A DNA stretch of 37,271 bases, from contig CAIYZI010000203.1 of assembly GCA_903930665.1 (NCBI GenBank), forward strand, positions 1-37,271, given 5' to 3'. The notes under the pieces are model-generated. The model did no database searches, was not told the origin of the DNA, and saw only the letters and a list, made by a program, of their open reading frames with translations. Origin of the DNA: an uncultured beta proteobacterium (GTDB lineage: Bacteria; Pseudomonadota; Gammaproteobacteria; Burkholderiales; Burkholderiaceae). Below, piece after piece: positions 24,063-33,184 of this stretch. Within the stretch, counting starts at the first letter, position 1; each line of letters starts with the position of its first letter. Position numbers and translations under genes: made by a program.

Positions 24063-27000
24063 TGGACGATCAATCTGCGATTCAGCCAACACAGCCATCA
24101 CAGGACACTCAACAGCCAGTTGCTCGTGATCTTGCGGCAATTCCCGTAACACAACAGCCAACGCCAGTAAATCAACCACAACAGCAGCCTATAGACCAAA
24201 CGCGCAACCTTTCTGCCACTCCGTCTGAATCTAATTCTCAAGTTGCTACGGCGCAGCAAGATCAGCAACAACAATCTGATTTAAGCGCATTTGCTGCCGA
24301 TGCTCAAAAAAGTTCTGAACAAAATAACACCGATCTTGCATCCTTCACGCAAGATATTTCCGCACACATAAATAAGCCGGAAGTGCAAGAGCAATTAGCC
24401 GCTGAACAGAAACCAATTCAGCAACAAGCAGAATTTGATTCTTACAAAGCAACAATGAACGATCAAGATAAACAAGCATTTGATGCGCTTATAAAACTTT
24501 CTCCAAATAATGCCAGAGCCATGATGGAAGTCGGCAAAACTGTTGACGCATTGGGTGGTGCCGCCAAAGATTTATTTACGGGGGTAAGCAATATAGGCGC
24601 ATCAATAAACAATGATGTAATAAATTTGGTTACATCAAAAGTTCCGCTTTATGATGCTTCGGCAAAAGAACAAATTAGTTCCGATTTGAGTCAGTTCAGA
24701 AATTCAAAAACCTATAAAGAAAATGCCGCTAGTTTCTATAATCTTGCAAACGATATTATAAAACCATTCGCTACGGCTTTTGCGCAGAGCGCCTATATGG
24801 ATCAGCTTCGCACAACATTTGAAAACATTCCACCACCCGTTGATGAAAATGGCGTGAGCATAGAAAACCCCATTGAAGTCATGATGAATGCTGGTGCAAC
24901 GCCTATTCAAGTGGCGTTTTCTGTATTGGGTTTTAGTCCTCTCGCTCAACAGATAGGTGAACGAGCCGGAATGAGCAAGGAAGATGCCATTAATTTTGGT
25001 CAGCAAGTTGCACAGATAGGAATGGTAGTCGGAGGTGGTTCTTTTATTAAAACACCTGAGAAAATTACTCGTCTTAATGACGCAAGTGCGACGGGAACAG
25101 AGCAGAAGTATTTTTCTGAACCATTGCGTACACAACCTGATGAAGCAGAAGCCAGAATGAACATAATTGGCATGATAGCTCCAGATCATGAGGTTCCGCC
25201 TATCAATGTGGAGCGCGGTGCTCCTCAAACAATTCATGATGTTGCCAGACAGATAAACCCAGAAGTTTTTTCTAAGTGGGACCCCATAACTGCTCAACTT
25301 CAACGACTTCATACATGGATTGGCGATTTAGCTCAAAAGCGTGATGATAATATATTGAGCGATCCCGAAGTGGTTGCCGCAAAAGGCAAGGTTGATGATC
25401 TGACAAATACCAATAATGAACAGATAAATTCCATATTGGATAAAGTCCATGGTGTTGAAGATAAATTGACCAATAAGCAATCTGAAAAATTGGCCGATTT
25501 ACGTTCTCAAATTGACCAGTCTAAAACAGCATTTGATGATTTTTTGGCCGATAAAAAAATGGCAGATACGCCCGATATGGAAGCCGTCAGAAATCGGATA
25601 ATTGACCTGTCCAAGAAAAGAGAAGGTTTAGCGGATGATGTAAATAAGGCTTATCGTGACGCTGCCGATAAATTTCCTGAAACAAAAACTGTACCAGAAC
25701 CCCAATTCAATTTTTCTAAAGAAAATGTGGAAGCGCATCTTGGCGATGTAATAGGGGAAAAGCCAAATCAGGAACAAACATCTAAAGAGCAAATGAGAAA
25801 TTCAGTGATTGGCGATATTGTTAGCAAACAGATAGCCGCTGGAAGAAGTTTGGAAGAAGCGCAGACGACCGCACATATCACTGCAACCTTTCTGCAAAGC
25901 ATGTCCGACATTTACGGCGGCACAAAGGGAACGATTGCGGATTGGTATAAGAATGAAGGTGCCGATGTTATTAAACAAGGTGAGCGGGTTGCTCAACTTG
26001 CACAAAAGGGAAGTCTGGAACAGAAGGCAAAAGGATCGTACATACCAGCATATATTTCTAATACGGGTAGGGCAATAATTCGTCTAATGAAACGTGCGGA
26101 TGCGTCAACGTTTATTCATGAAAGCGCACATCATTTTCTTGATATTATGGCTAAGTATGCAGCCGAGGAAGGCGCACCGAAGCAACTTGTCGATGATGTT
26201 GCTAAAATCAGGGAATGGCTCGGTAAATCGAAAGGTAATTGGAGCGGTTTTACACGTTCACAGCATGAGTCTTTTGCGCGTGGTGTCGAAAGATACTTCT
26301 TGGAAGGCCATGCTCCTAATGAGGCAATGGCGGATATATTCGCTAAACTGAAAAAGATGCTAACTGATATTTATAAATCAGTTACAAACATACCGGATCA
26401 AAAGGTAGAGATTAATGATGATATTCGAAAGCTTTTTGACCGTATGCTTGGCGGTGGTGATGAAACTATTATAGCGAAAGAACATACGACTGGAAAAGAG
26501 TTTGCCGATTTGCATGAAGCCGACGCCAAAGAAACTGAACCAAAAGACGCTGCCGCTGTTGCCGACAATATAAATGCCGAACGTCAAAAATTAAAGGAGC
26601 AGAACAATGTCACAACGACAGAAAATGCAACAAGTCCAGCAGGAATTGGAGAACCTGCAACAACAGGCTCAGCAGCCGAGCCTTCCGCCACAGAAGGCCG
26701 CATTACTGAACAATCTGGCGAGGTCGGCGCAAGCGGAGTTAAAACTCCGGCAGAAGGCGATGGATTACGACCAGAGCCACGGGCAGTCGATAGAGGAGCA
26801 ACAAGCGAACCAGGCAGGAATGCCGCTGTCAGTGCAACAACAGCCGAAGAACGGGCCGCAGCCGGAACCACACATCCAACCGGAGGCAAGCCCTATTTCC
26901 TAGATGAAAGCAGCAAGCGTTTTCGTTTGGATAAGATTAACGGCACTGAAGATGCTATGGCGGCACTCAATGAATTAGTTGCCAATAACTCAGACATTAT

Positions 27001-29317
27001 GGATGCGCGTTACGGCGAACCTGCTTATAGACAGGCTAAGCTTATTGACGCTAATTTTGAACTTATTGAACAGTTGGCGGAAAAATCAGCGACACTTAAA
27101 AAGGATGCTCAAAACTCTCCGCAAGACATGCTCGAATATCTTCGTATAACTCAACAACTTCAAATAGCAGCAGAAATAAGAGCCGAATTGCAATCTGATT
27201 GGGGACATGCGGGGCACGCCCTTCGAAGGGTGGTCGGTTCACAGAATATCCCTGATCTGGCTTCCTACGTAAAATCAGTCACAGGTAAGTCACTTCTTCA
27301 GTTGGAAGAAGAAGCTAAACTTATGGATACAATTAGTAAACCAGAAGCCAAAGCAGATTTTGCCGTGGATGTGCGTAAAGGAAGATATCAAGCATTTGAA
27401 GATGCTACGCTTGCATTTTATAGAAACGATATCCTGTCAAATCCGCTTACGCATCTTGCCTATCTTTCAAACACTTTTGTTAAAGCCTATGGGCGCATCC
27501 TCATAAACACTCCTTATGCTGCAATGATCGGCGCAATCAGGAATGATGAGGAACGGGTGACTTTAGCGCAAATACCTCACATGCTGACTGTCGTTAACAA
27601 TGCGGCAATGAATGCTTTCCCTGCCGCATGGGGAGCAGTTAAATCCGGTATTCCGTTTATGCGCGGTTCGGAAGAGGGCGTAGCACGCAAAGCCCTTGAT
27701 AAAGTATTTGCAGATAGATTTTCCGGCAGAAACGATTTGTTGAAAGCTGCGAGAGTTGAGGCCAAGGCCAATAAATTTAAGCAATCGGATATAGACGCAA
27801 CACTTGCTCTTCGTAGTGCAGACAAAGAGTCTGCCGCAAAACAGCAAGCTTCATATCCCGCCATTCATGCGTATTTATTGAGTGAAATAGATAAGTCAAA
27901 TAAAGGATACAAACAATCATTGCCGGGGGATATTGGGCATTTCCTGACTGTCCCTGAACGATCAATCGCAGGTATTCATACTCTTTCGTATTCGGTAAAT
28001 TACGAAATGCGGATAGCCGAGAAAGCTTTTCAGGATGGTGTGTCCAAAGGACTAACTGGCGATGCTATGAATGAGCATCTTGTGAAATACACCCAAAGTC
28101 CTCCTATGGATGTAATGAAGGATGCTCACGAAAAATCACTTCAAGCTATGTATATGAAAACATCAAGCCAAGAAATGAACAGGATGTTATCATCTATAGC
28201 AAATCCCAACATTCCTGGGTTAAGGCTTGTAACTGGTTTGGCAATGCCGTTTGCAAAAATTGGCGTGAACATGCTCGATCAGGGGTTAATTGAAAGCACA
28301 CCGTTGGGGATTCTAAAAAAATCTGTCCGCGACGATTTGCTTGGAAAGAACGGGGATATTGCTAGAGCGAATGCTGGTGCCAAGATGATGCTTGGGGCAA
28401 CCGCTGGAACAGCCGCTTTTGGAATGGCTATGGCTGGCTTTATTACTGGTGGTGGATCAACTGATTACAAAAGACGCGCCATTGATATTGCTGGTGGATG
28501 GAAACCATACAGCATCAAAATCGGAAATCTTTATATCCCTTATAAAAAATGGCTTGGTGAAATGTCTCCCATTGTTGGCGGTTGCGCTGATTTAGCTGAT
28601 GGCATTCACTCTCTTTCGGAAGGTGATACGCATCATATAGCTATGGGAATTGCCGCTAGCTTTGCCGAAAATATCACAAGCGATACGTGGCTCAATGGAA
28701 TGTCTCAACTTGTCGAGGCTTTCAGAAATCAAGACTCAGGATGGCGTTACGCTCAAAATTTGGCTACAGGGTTCATTCCTTATTCGGCTGCATTAAATAT
28801 GGTCAGGCAACAAGTTGATCCGACTGCGAGATCAACGACAAGCAATGGAATTAATAATCTGTATGGGCTTGCGCCAAAGATAGCTAATCGTATTCCGTTT
28901 GTTTCTTACATGCTAGATCCAAAGGTAAACGTATTAGGCGGAGAATTGCCTAGCGGAACAAACATGGGATTGGCTTGGGACAAAAATGATCCGATTGTTC
29001 AGAAGCTCGATAAACTTGATATTGGCATTTCTACAGTTCCGAAGGAAATTATGGGTGTTAATTTAACGCCAGATCAGTATCACGAATATGCCGTCGTATC
29101 TGGTCTTACTTTGAGGCACATGCTTTGGAATCAAGAAAAAACTGGTTTATTGCAGCAACCAGATTTTGAAAAACTTTCTCATTATGACCAATCAAGAGAA
29201 ATTGATAGAACAGTCACATCATCACGTAATGCTGGTGCTGGTTATTTAACTTCTAAAAATCCTGAAATTATGGAGAAGGCGGCGGATATTAAAGAAAGGT
29301 TGCATAATAATCCGTAA
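24062..29317 (+). CDS. Giant internal virion (ejection) protein, gp16-like, with HExxH motif
   Basis: At 1751 residues this is the largest gene. It begins with a Q/P/T-rich disordered region (~130 residues). A helical N-terminal half follows, then at residues 686-690 a zinc-peptidase motif in TFIHESAHHFLDIM with GVERYFLEG downstream as a possible third ligand. A low-complexity linker lies at about 845-950. The C-terminal half is long and helical, with a hydrophobic stretch (MLGATAGTAAFGMAMAGFIT). Size, position and helical C-terminus fit T7 gp16, the protein ejected first that spans the inner membrane. T7 gp16 is shorter (~1320) and has a transglycosylase rather than an HExxH domain. The linker region also encodes another gene in a different frame. 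Confidence 0.8.
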   Translation: MDDQSAIQPTQPSQDTQQPVARDLAAIPVTQQPTPVNQPQQQPIDQTRNLSATPSESNSQVATAQQDQQQQSDLSAFAADAQKSSEQNNTDLASFTQDISAHINKPEVQEQLAAEQKPIQQQAEFDSYKATMNDQDKQAFDALIKLSPNNARAMMEVGKTVDALGGAAKDLFTGVSNIGASINNDVINLVTSKVPLYDASAKEQISSDLSQFRNSKTYKENAASFYNLANDIIKPFATAFAQSAYMDQLRTTFENIPPPVDENGVSIENPIEVMMNAGATPIQVAFSVLGFSPLAQQIGERAGMSKEDAINFGQQVAQIGMVVGGGSFIKTPEKITRLNDASATGTEQKYFSEPLRTQPDEAEARMNIIGMIAPDHEVPPINVERGAPQTIHDVARQINPEVFSKWDPITAQLQRLHTWIGDLAQKRDDNILSDPEVVAAKGKVDDLTNTNNEQINSILDKVHGVEDKLTNKQSEKLADLRSQIDQSKTAFDDFLADKKMADTPDMEAVRNRIIDLSKKREGLADDVNKAYRDAADKFPETKTVPEPQFNFSKENVEAHLGDVIGEKPNQEQTSKEQMRNSVIGDIVSKQIAAGRSLEEAQTTAHITATFLQSMSDIYGGTKGTIADWYKNEGADVIKQGERVAQLAQKGSLEQKAKGSYIPAYISNTGRAIIRLMKRADASTFIHESAHHFLDIMAKYAAEEGAPKQLVDDVAKIREWLGKSKGNWSGFTRSQHESFARGVERYFLEGHAPNEAMADIFAKLKKMLTDIYKSVTNIPDQKVEINDDIRKLFDRMLGGGDETIIAKEHTTGKEFADLHEADAKETEPKDAAAVADNINAERQKLKEQNNVTTTENATSPAGIGEPATTGSAAEPSATEGRITEQSGEVGASGVKTPAEGDGLRPEPRAVDRGATSEPGRNAAVSATTAEERAAAGTTHPTGGKPYFLDESSKRFRLDKINGTEDAMAALNELVANNSDIMDARYGEPAYRQAKLIDANFELIEQLAEKSATLKKDAQNSPQDMLEYLRITQQLQIAAEIRAELQSDWGHAGHALRRVVGSQNIPDLASYVKSVTGKSLLQLEEEAKLMDTISKPEAKADFAVDVRKGRYQAFEDATLAFYRNDILSNPLTHLAYLSNTFVKAYGRILINTPYAAMIGAIRNDEERVTLAQIPHMLTVVNNAAMNAFPAAWGAVKSGIPFMRGSEEGVARKALDKVFADRFSGRNDLLKAARVEAKANKFKQSDIDATLALRSADKESAAKQQASYPAIHAYLLSEIDKSNKGYKQSLPGDIGHFLTVPERSIAGIHTLSYSVNYEMRIAEKAFQDGVSKGLTGDAMNEHLVKYTQSPPMDVMKDAHEKSLQAMYMKTSSQEMNRMLSSIANPNIPGLRLVTGLAMPFAKIGVNMLDQGLIESTPLGILKKSVRDDLLGKNGDIARANAGAKMMLGATAGTAAFGMAMAGFITGGGSTDYKRRAIDIAGGWKPYSIKIGNLYIPYKKWLGEMSPIVGGCADLADGIHSLSEGDTHHIAMGIAASFAENITSDTWLNGMSQLVEAFRNQDSGWRYAQNLATGFIPYSAALNMVRQQVDPTARSTTSNGINNLYGLAPKIANRIPFVSYMLDPKVNVLGGELPSGTNMGLAWDKNDPIVQKLDKLDIGISTVPKEIMGVNLTPDQYHEYAVVSGLTLRHMLWNQEKTGLLQQPDFEKLSHYDQSREIDRTVTSSRNAGAGYLTSKNPEIMEKAADIKERLHNNP
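26607..26903 (+). CDS. Nested overlapping gene, glutamine-rich coiled coil, 98 aa
   Basis: This frame lies wholly inside the 1751-residue gene, shifted +1. Its ATG is seven bases after a perfect AAAGGAG ribosome site, among the best in the window. The product (QKMQQVQQELENLQQQAQQP; KAALLNNLARSAQAELKLRQ) is a plausible soluble coiled-coil protein, with sensible amino acid use and mostly G/C-ending codons. The same bases in the long frame give only low-complexity A/T/G/E/P sequence with many A-ending codons (GGA, ACA, CGA, AGA), as expected when the other frame is constrained. It may make a separate small virion or chaperone protein. Not recognised as a known family. Confidence 0.6.
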   Translation: MSQRQKMQQVQQELENLQQQAQQPSLPPQKAALLNNLARSAQAELKLRQKAMDYDQSHGQSIEEQQANQAGMPLSVQQQPKNGPQPEPHIQPEASPIS

Positions 29318-29417
29318 ACACACATAAACATTTATAAACACAAACACTAAAACACATGGAATTTCAAGCACTTACATGTTAATATGGCGTTGAAATTTCC
29401 TCGCCGGAGGTGCGGCT
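29318..29417 (+). promoter_or_regulatory. AT-rich gap with repeats and hairpin before tail fibre
   Basis: The gap contains three TAAACA motifs in its first half. It also has a near-perfect inverted repeat, GGAATTTCAA (29358-29367) with TTGAAATTTCC (29390-29400), one base bulged, around a loop containing TTAATATGG. The hairpin could be a weak terminator for the ejection genes or a processing site, and the AT-rich loop could hold a -10 box, but no strong -35 is seen. GGAGG at 29406-29410 serves the tail fibre TTG start. Confidence 0.4.
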
Positions 29418-31553
29418 TTGACTATCTCTTCTTCCCAAAATTCCGTTGTTTTTCAGGGTAATGACGCAACGAATGTTTTTGACATTCCGTTCGTTATGGA
29501 TGCCGCAAGCGATATCATTGTTTTTTACACAAATTCATCCGGCATAATTACCGTAATTCCTCAGACACAATACATCATTTCGATTAATCCGCCAGCAACA
29601 GGGATGATTTGGGGTATCGGCGGTACGCTACAATATCCAATTTCAGGTTCACCGATTGCCGCCGGAACATCGATAAACGTGACACGCTTGTTGCCGTTGC
29701 AGCAAAATACCAGCCTCACCAATCAGGGAAACTTTTATCCTCAGGTCGTTGAAGCTGCCCTTGATACGCTTGAAATGCAAATTCAGCAGGTGAGCGCACG
29801 GACGGGGCAAATACGCGGTATCTGGCAACCAAACACGTCTTATAATTATGGCGATATGGTTCAGGATGGAAGTTACGGATTAGACAGTCTTAATTACTAT
29901 TTATGCGCACAAACAAACGTATCTTCATCGTCATGGTCGAATGATCTTGCGGTAGGCTATTGGTCGTTGGCTCTTCCCGCAACGATTCCAGTCACACCTC
30001 TACCGCTTTCAATCGCCAACGGCGGTACGGGGGCTTCTTCGGCGGCAACAGCTTTGGCCAATCTTGGCTGTGTATCGCTTGCCGGAAATAATGTTTATAC
30101 TGGCACTAATAATTTTACAGGCGGCTCGGCACAAGTTTCGACAAGAAGCGTCGGAGATAGCAGTGCTTATGCTGCATCAACGGCATTTGTAAACGGAACG
30201 GCACTTACTCTTGCAACGGGAACCACGGCGGTCACGCAAGCCAACAGCGATGCGACGACGAAGGTTGCCACGGATGCGTTTGTGCAAAATGTTTTAACGG
30301 CGAAAGGTGCTGTTTTGCAAAATCTTCTGCCCAACACGCAATGGCAGGTAGCTACGGGCATGGGTTCTGTTACTAAAATGAACAGCCAAGGGACTGGAAC
30401 GCAAAATGTCGTTGCGGTTACAAGTTTTACGACAGGCAGCAATACAGTCGTTTTTAATACTGCCAATACCCAGCAAGCAAAAGTTGGCGATATCGGTTTA
30501 TTTAGCGCAGGCGATGCAGCGATCACTTTAGCACCGATGCGAATAACGGCAGTTTCTTCGAACGTTTCGTTTACCGCCAATTTGCCGTGGGCGGGTAAAG
30601 CTTCAACATCATCCGCTAAAAACTTTCAGTTGATAACAGTTGGCGATTATACCGGGGCTTCTGGTGGTGCTGCTTTTGATGGTTGGACTAAAAATCCTTC
30701 ATCGTTGATAATTTGGCGTGATGATTTTTCCATCAATCAAAAAGCAGGAAGTCCTTATAGCGTCGGGTTTAGAAAAGATTCTAATTCAACGGAATATTAT
30801 TATTCGTCGCTTAGCCCGAATGATGTGGAAAAACTGGCAGGAAGAACTCTTGTTTTTGGGGCTTGGGTTTACCAGAAAGCGCAAGGTGGATCAGGAACGT
30901 GGACTTTATTCGTCAACGATAGCGGAAATCAATATACGGCTCCCACGAACGGAACGGGGTCTAGCGTTGGCGGTTATCAATGGCTTGAATTTTCATTTAC
31001 CGTTTCTTCGACCTGTACGTATTTGGAAGTAGGATTGCAGCTTAACGGCACGACGAACGATATATATTATCTAAGTCAGCCTATAATGGCTTTCGGAACA
31101 TTTTTAGGCGTAGGAAATTACATTCAGAATTCAAACGAACGGCTTGATTTTCTAGTCCATCTTAACGCCCCCACTTTGACCCCTTATTCGGGGACATTTC
31201 CCTCTACGGTATGGACGCCCGGTGCAACTTATTATGGATATGAGCTTGATTTAGAAGCCATTTGTTTTTGCCAAGTCACAAGAACAATAAAGAGCATCAC
31301 GGGAAAAATCGAATATACAACGGCCACACCTGGGCTTGTTTTACAGTTTGTGGACTATCTCGGCGCACCGGGGATATTCGGCCCTGAGGTTTCAACCCAA
31401 GTCGCCAACAAAGTCGTCTGCGACATCGGGGATTGGTACATAGACCAAGGGAATAAGTACGCCCAAGGATATTTTGGCATAACGACTTTCACAACGCCAT
31501 CGGCTGTTATTGCTAATATCACAGTGGACTTTTCCTCAGCGAGGCTATCATGA
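29418..31553 (+). CDS. Tail fibre protein (T7 gp17-like N-terminus)
   Basis: The N-terminus (VFQGNDATNVFDIPFVMDAA; IAAGTSINVTRLLPLQQNTS; YPQVVEAALDTLEMQIQQVS) is a clear T7-type fibre attachment domain that binds the tail. It is followed by IRGIWQPNTSYNYGDMVQDG, a short aromatic carbohydrate-binding-like module, then PLSIANGGTGASSAATALAN, a collar motif common in trimeric fibres. Residues ~420-570 look like a beta-sandwich sugar-binding domain (IIWRDDFSINQKAGSPYSVG). The fibre should determine receptor recognition. Translation starts at TTG with GGAGG seven bases upstream. The stop overlaps the next gene (ATGA). Confidence 0.87.
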   Translation: MTISSSQNSVVFQGNDATNVFDIPFVMDAASDIIVFYTNSSGIITVIPQTQYIISINPPATGMIWGIGGTLQYPISGSPIAAGTSINVTRLLPLQQNTSLTNQGNFYPQVVEAALDTLEMQIQQVSARTGQIRGIWQPNTSYNYGDMVQDGSYGLDSLNYYLCAQTNVSSSSWSNDLAVGYWSLALPATIPVTPLPLSIANGGTGASSAATALANLGCVSLAGNNVYTGTNNFTGGSAQVSTRSVGDSSAYAASTAFVNGTALTLATGTTAVTQANSDATTKVATDAFVQNVLTAKGAVLQNLLPNTQWQVATGMGSVTKMNSQGTGTQNVVAVTSFTTGSNTVVFNTANTQQAKVGDIGLFSAGDAAITLAPMRITAVSSNVSFTANLPWAGKASTSSAKNFQLITVGDYTGASGGAAFDGWTKNPSSLIIWRDDFSINQKAGSPYSVGFRKDSNSTEYYYSSLSPNDVEKLAGRTLVFGAWVYQKAQGGSGTWTLFVNDSGNQYTAPTNGTGSSVGGYQWLEFSFTVSSTCTYLEVGLQLNGTTNDIYYLSQPIMAFGTFLGVGNYIQNSNERLDFLVHLNAPTLTPYSGTFPSTVWTPGATYYGYELDLEAICFCQVTRTIKSITGKIEYTTATPGLVLQFVDYLGAPGIFGPEVSTQVANKVVCDIGDWYIDQGNKYAQGYFGITTFTTPSAVIANITVDFSSARLS

Positions 31554-31858
31554 ACTGGAAGTATTCACCTTCAAACAAGCAATTTTATAAATTTGTAGAC
31601 GCGAGCCTTTTGCCGTCTGACGTTGTTGATGTAACGGACGCGCAACGCCTTACGCTCCTTAAAGGTATAGCACAAGGAGGCGTCATACAGATCGTTAATG
31701 GAACGCCAACTGTCGAACTTTCTATTAAAGCTCAAATTGATGCATTGGAAATTACTGCAACGCCACGTCGTATGCGCGAGGCCACATTAGGAATTGATAA
31801 TGGGTGGTTGCAAAATTTGAATGCACAGATTGTCAATTTACGTTCCAAACTTACTTAA
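31550..31858 (+). CDS. Tail fibre chaperone-like protein, 102 aa
   Basis: The pattern [13 protein letters not shown]...[18 protein letters not shown], then [20 protein letters not shown] and a C-terminal helix ([10 protein letters not shown]), is typical of small tail-fibre assembly or XkdW-like proteins. They are encoded right after a fibre gene and help fold or trimerise it. The ATGA overlap with the fibre stop supports co-expression. I rely on pattern, not on a catalytic motif, since this family has none. Confidence 0.7.
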   Translation: MNWKYSPSNKQFYKFVDASLLPSDVVDVTDAQRLTLLKGIAQGGVIQIVNGTPTVELSIKAQIDALEITATPRRMREATLGIDNGWLQNLNAQIVNLRSKLT

Positions 31859-31866
31859 GGTAAATT

Positions 31867-32061
31867 ATGAAACTCAACCTTATCATAACGATCATTGCGG
31901 TTCTTTCATTCACCGGAGGAATAGCGTTTGGCCAATCAACCGCTATGCCTATCGTCATGGGTTATTTAACAACAGTCGGTTGCAGCGGGAGCATGCAGTC
32001 ATGTTGGATAAAATACTCTTCTGCTCACCCCATTCCTGCATCGTTGGTAATTACACCATGA
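31867..32061 (+). CDS. Small secreted protein, truncated relative of next gene
   Basis: The 64-residue product has a clear Sec signal peptide ([21 protein letters not shown]) with likely cleavage before QSTA. The mature part ([13 protein letters not shown]...[15 protein letters not shown]) parallels the start of the next gene's mature part ([13 protein letters not shown]...[11 protein letters not shown]), so it looks like a duplicated and shortened N-terminal module. Two cysteines could form a disulfide. It has AAGG upstream of the ATG, and its stop overlaps the next start (ATGA), so it is probably translated. Confidence 0.6.
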   Translation: MKLNLIITIIAVLSFTGGIAFGQSTAMPIVMGYLTTVGCSGSMQSCWIKYSSAHPIPASLVITP

Positions 32062-33182
32062 AAAAAATTCTTACTCTTTTATTATTTCTTGCATGTCCAG
32101 CATGGGCACAGTCCACGGCAACTCCCGTTGTCCCCGGTTCAATTGGAACAAGTGCGCCATATTTTACGCAATACTCAACAGCAAATCCTCTGCCAGTTAG
32201 CGTCAGCACTAGCTCAATCTCTGGCGTCTTCCCCGTAGCGAACGGGGGGACGGCGGCGACTGCGTTGGGCGCAGATTTAACTAATTCCGGCGGTGTCTTA
32301 CAAGGCACTCTCACTATAAGCAGTAATTGCGGTCAGGTGACTTCATGCACGATCTTAACCACTGACCAAAACAAAGTAGTGCTTAACAGCGATTCATCTC
32401 CAGTCGCAGTTAGTTTGCCTACGGCAGGCTCAACTGGTTTCCCGGCTGGGTGGGGGTATACTGAATTAAACGTAGGCCAAGGGCTTGTGACGATTACCCC
32501 AGCTTCAGGCACGATTAATAATTTTCTTTCAACTGTTACGTTATCTCAAGGACAGTCTGCGTATATCTACACACTGGACGGATCGACGTGGTACGCCTTC
32601 TTCAATAATTTTGGAACACCAATTAACGTCACAGCGAACGGAGTTGCCTCAACACCTGCGTTGCAGGTGACAGGTAATTTTTACTCAGGGGGCACCGGGA
32701 CAACCACGACACCACAATTTGCCGTTCTCGGTACAAGCACTCCTGTTACCGGATGGAACACATTGGGCACAGCAATCGGTGTTAACCTTGCTCCTGCCAG
32801 TAACGGAAATTTTCTCGATTTTTGGCGTAATGGCACAGAGCGCGCGCATATCGACTCTTTTGGCAGTCTTACTTTAGGTGGTAATTTTACAGGTGGCATC
32901 ATATCGACCTTTGGAAGTGCCACAACTAATGTGAGTGGAAGTGTATCGGGTACGGCAGCGTTCAGTATGCCGTTTCAAGGGACGGCTTACAAAAAAGCTA
33001 TGGTCTATCTCACTGCTCTAAACGGCACCGCCTCGTATACCTTTCCAGCCGCATTTACCAACACTCCTGTGGTCGACAGCACAAGCGGTCTGGCTACAAG
33101 TCTGGTCACATCAATCGGCACCACAGCCATGACCGTGACGGGTACAACTTCAACAGGCTGGTTATTTATTGAGGGGTTCTAA
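32058..33182 (+). CDS. Fibre-like protein with Sec signal peptide, 374 aa
   Basis: The track starts at TTG 31821, but ATG 32058 gives a textbook signal peptide, [16 protein letters not shown], cleaved before QSTA. The mature protein is beta-rich and contains a collar-like [20 protein letters not shown] similar to that of the tail fibre. Strand-rich modules follow ([40 protein letters not shown]). It looks like a phage fibre or tail tip protein, yet carries an export signal, which is unusual for a virion part assembled in the cytoplasm. It lies between a small secreted relative and a glycosidase with its own signal peptide. Confidence 0.65.
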   Translation: MKKILTLLLFLACPAWAQSTATPVVPGSIGTSAPYFTQYSTANPLPVSVSTSSISGVFPVANGGTAATALGADLTNSGGVLQGTLTISSNCGQVTSCTILTTDQNKVVLNSDSSPVAVSLPTAGSTGFPAGWGYTELNVGQGLVTITPASGTINNFLSTVTLSQGQSAYIYTLDGSTWYAFFNNFGTPINVTANGVASTPALQVTGNFYSGGTGTTTTPQFAVLGTSTPVTGWNTLGTAIGVNLAPASNGNFLDFWRNGTERAHIDSFGSLTLGGNFTGGIISTFGSATTNVSGSVSGTAAFSMPFQGTAYKKAMVYLTALNGTASYTFPAAFTNTPVVDSTSGLATSLVTSIGTTAMTVTGTTSTGWLFIEGF

Positions 33183-33184
33183 CT

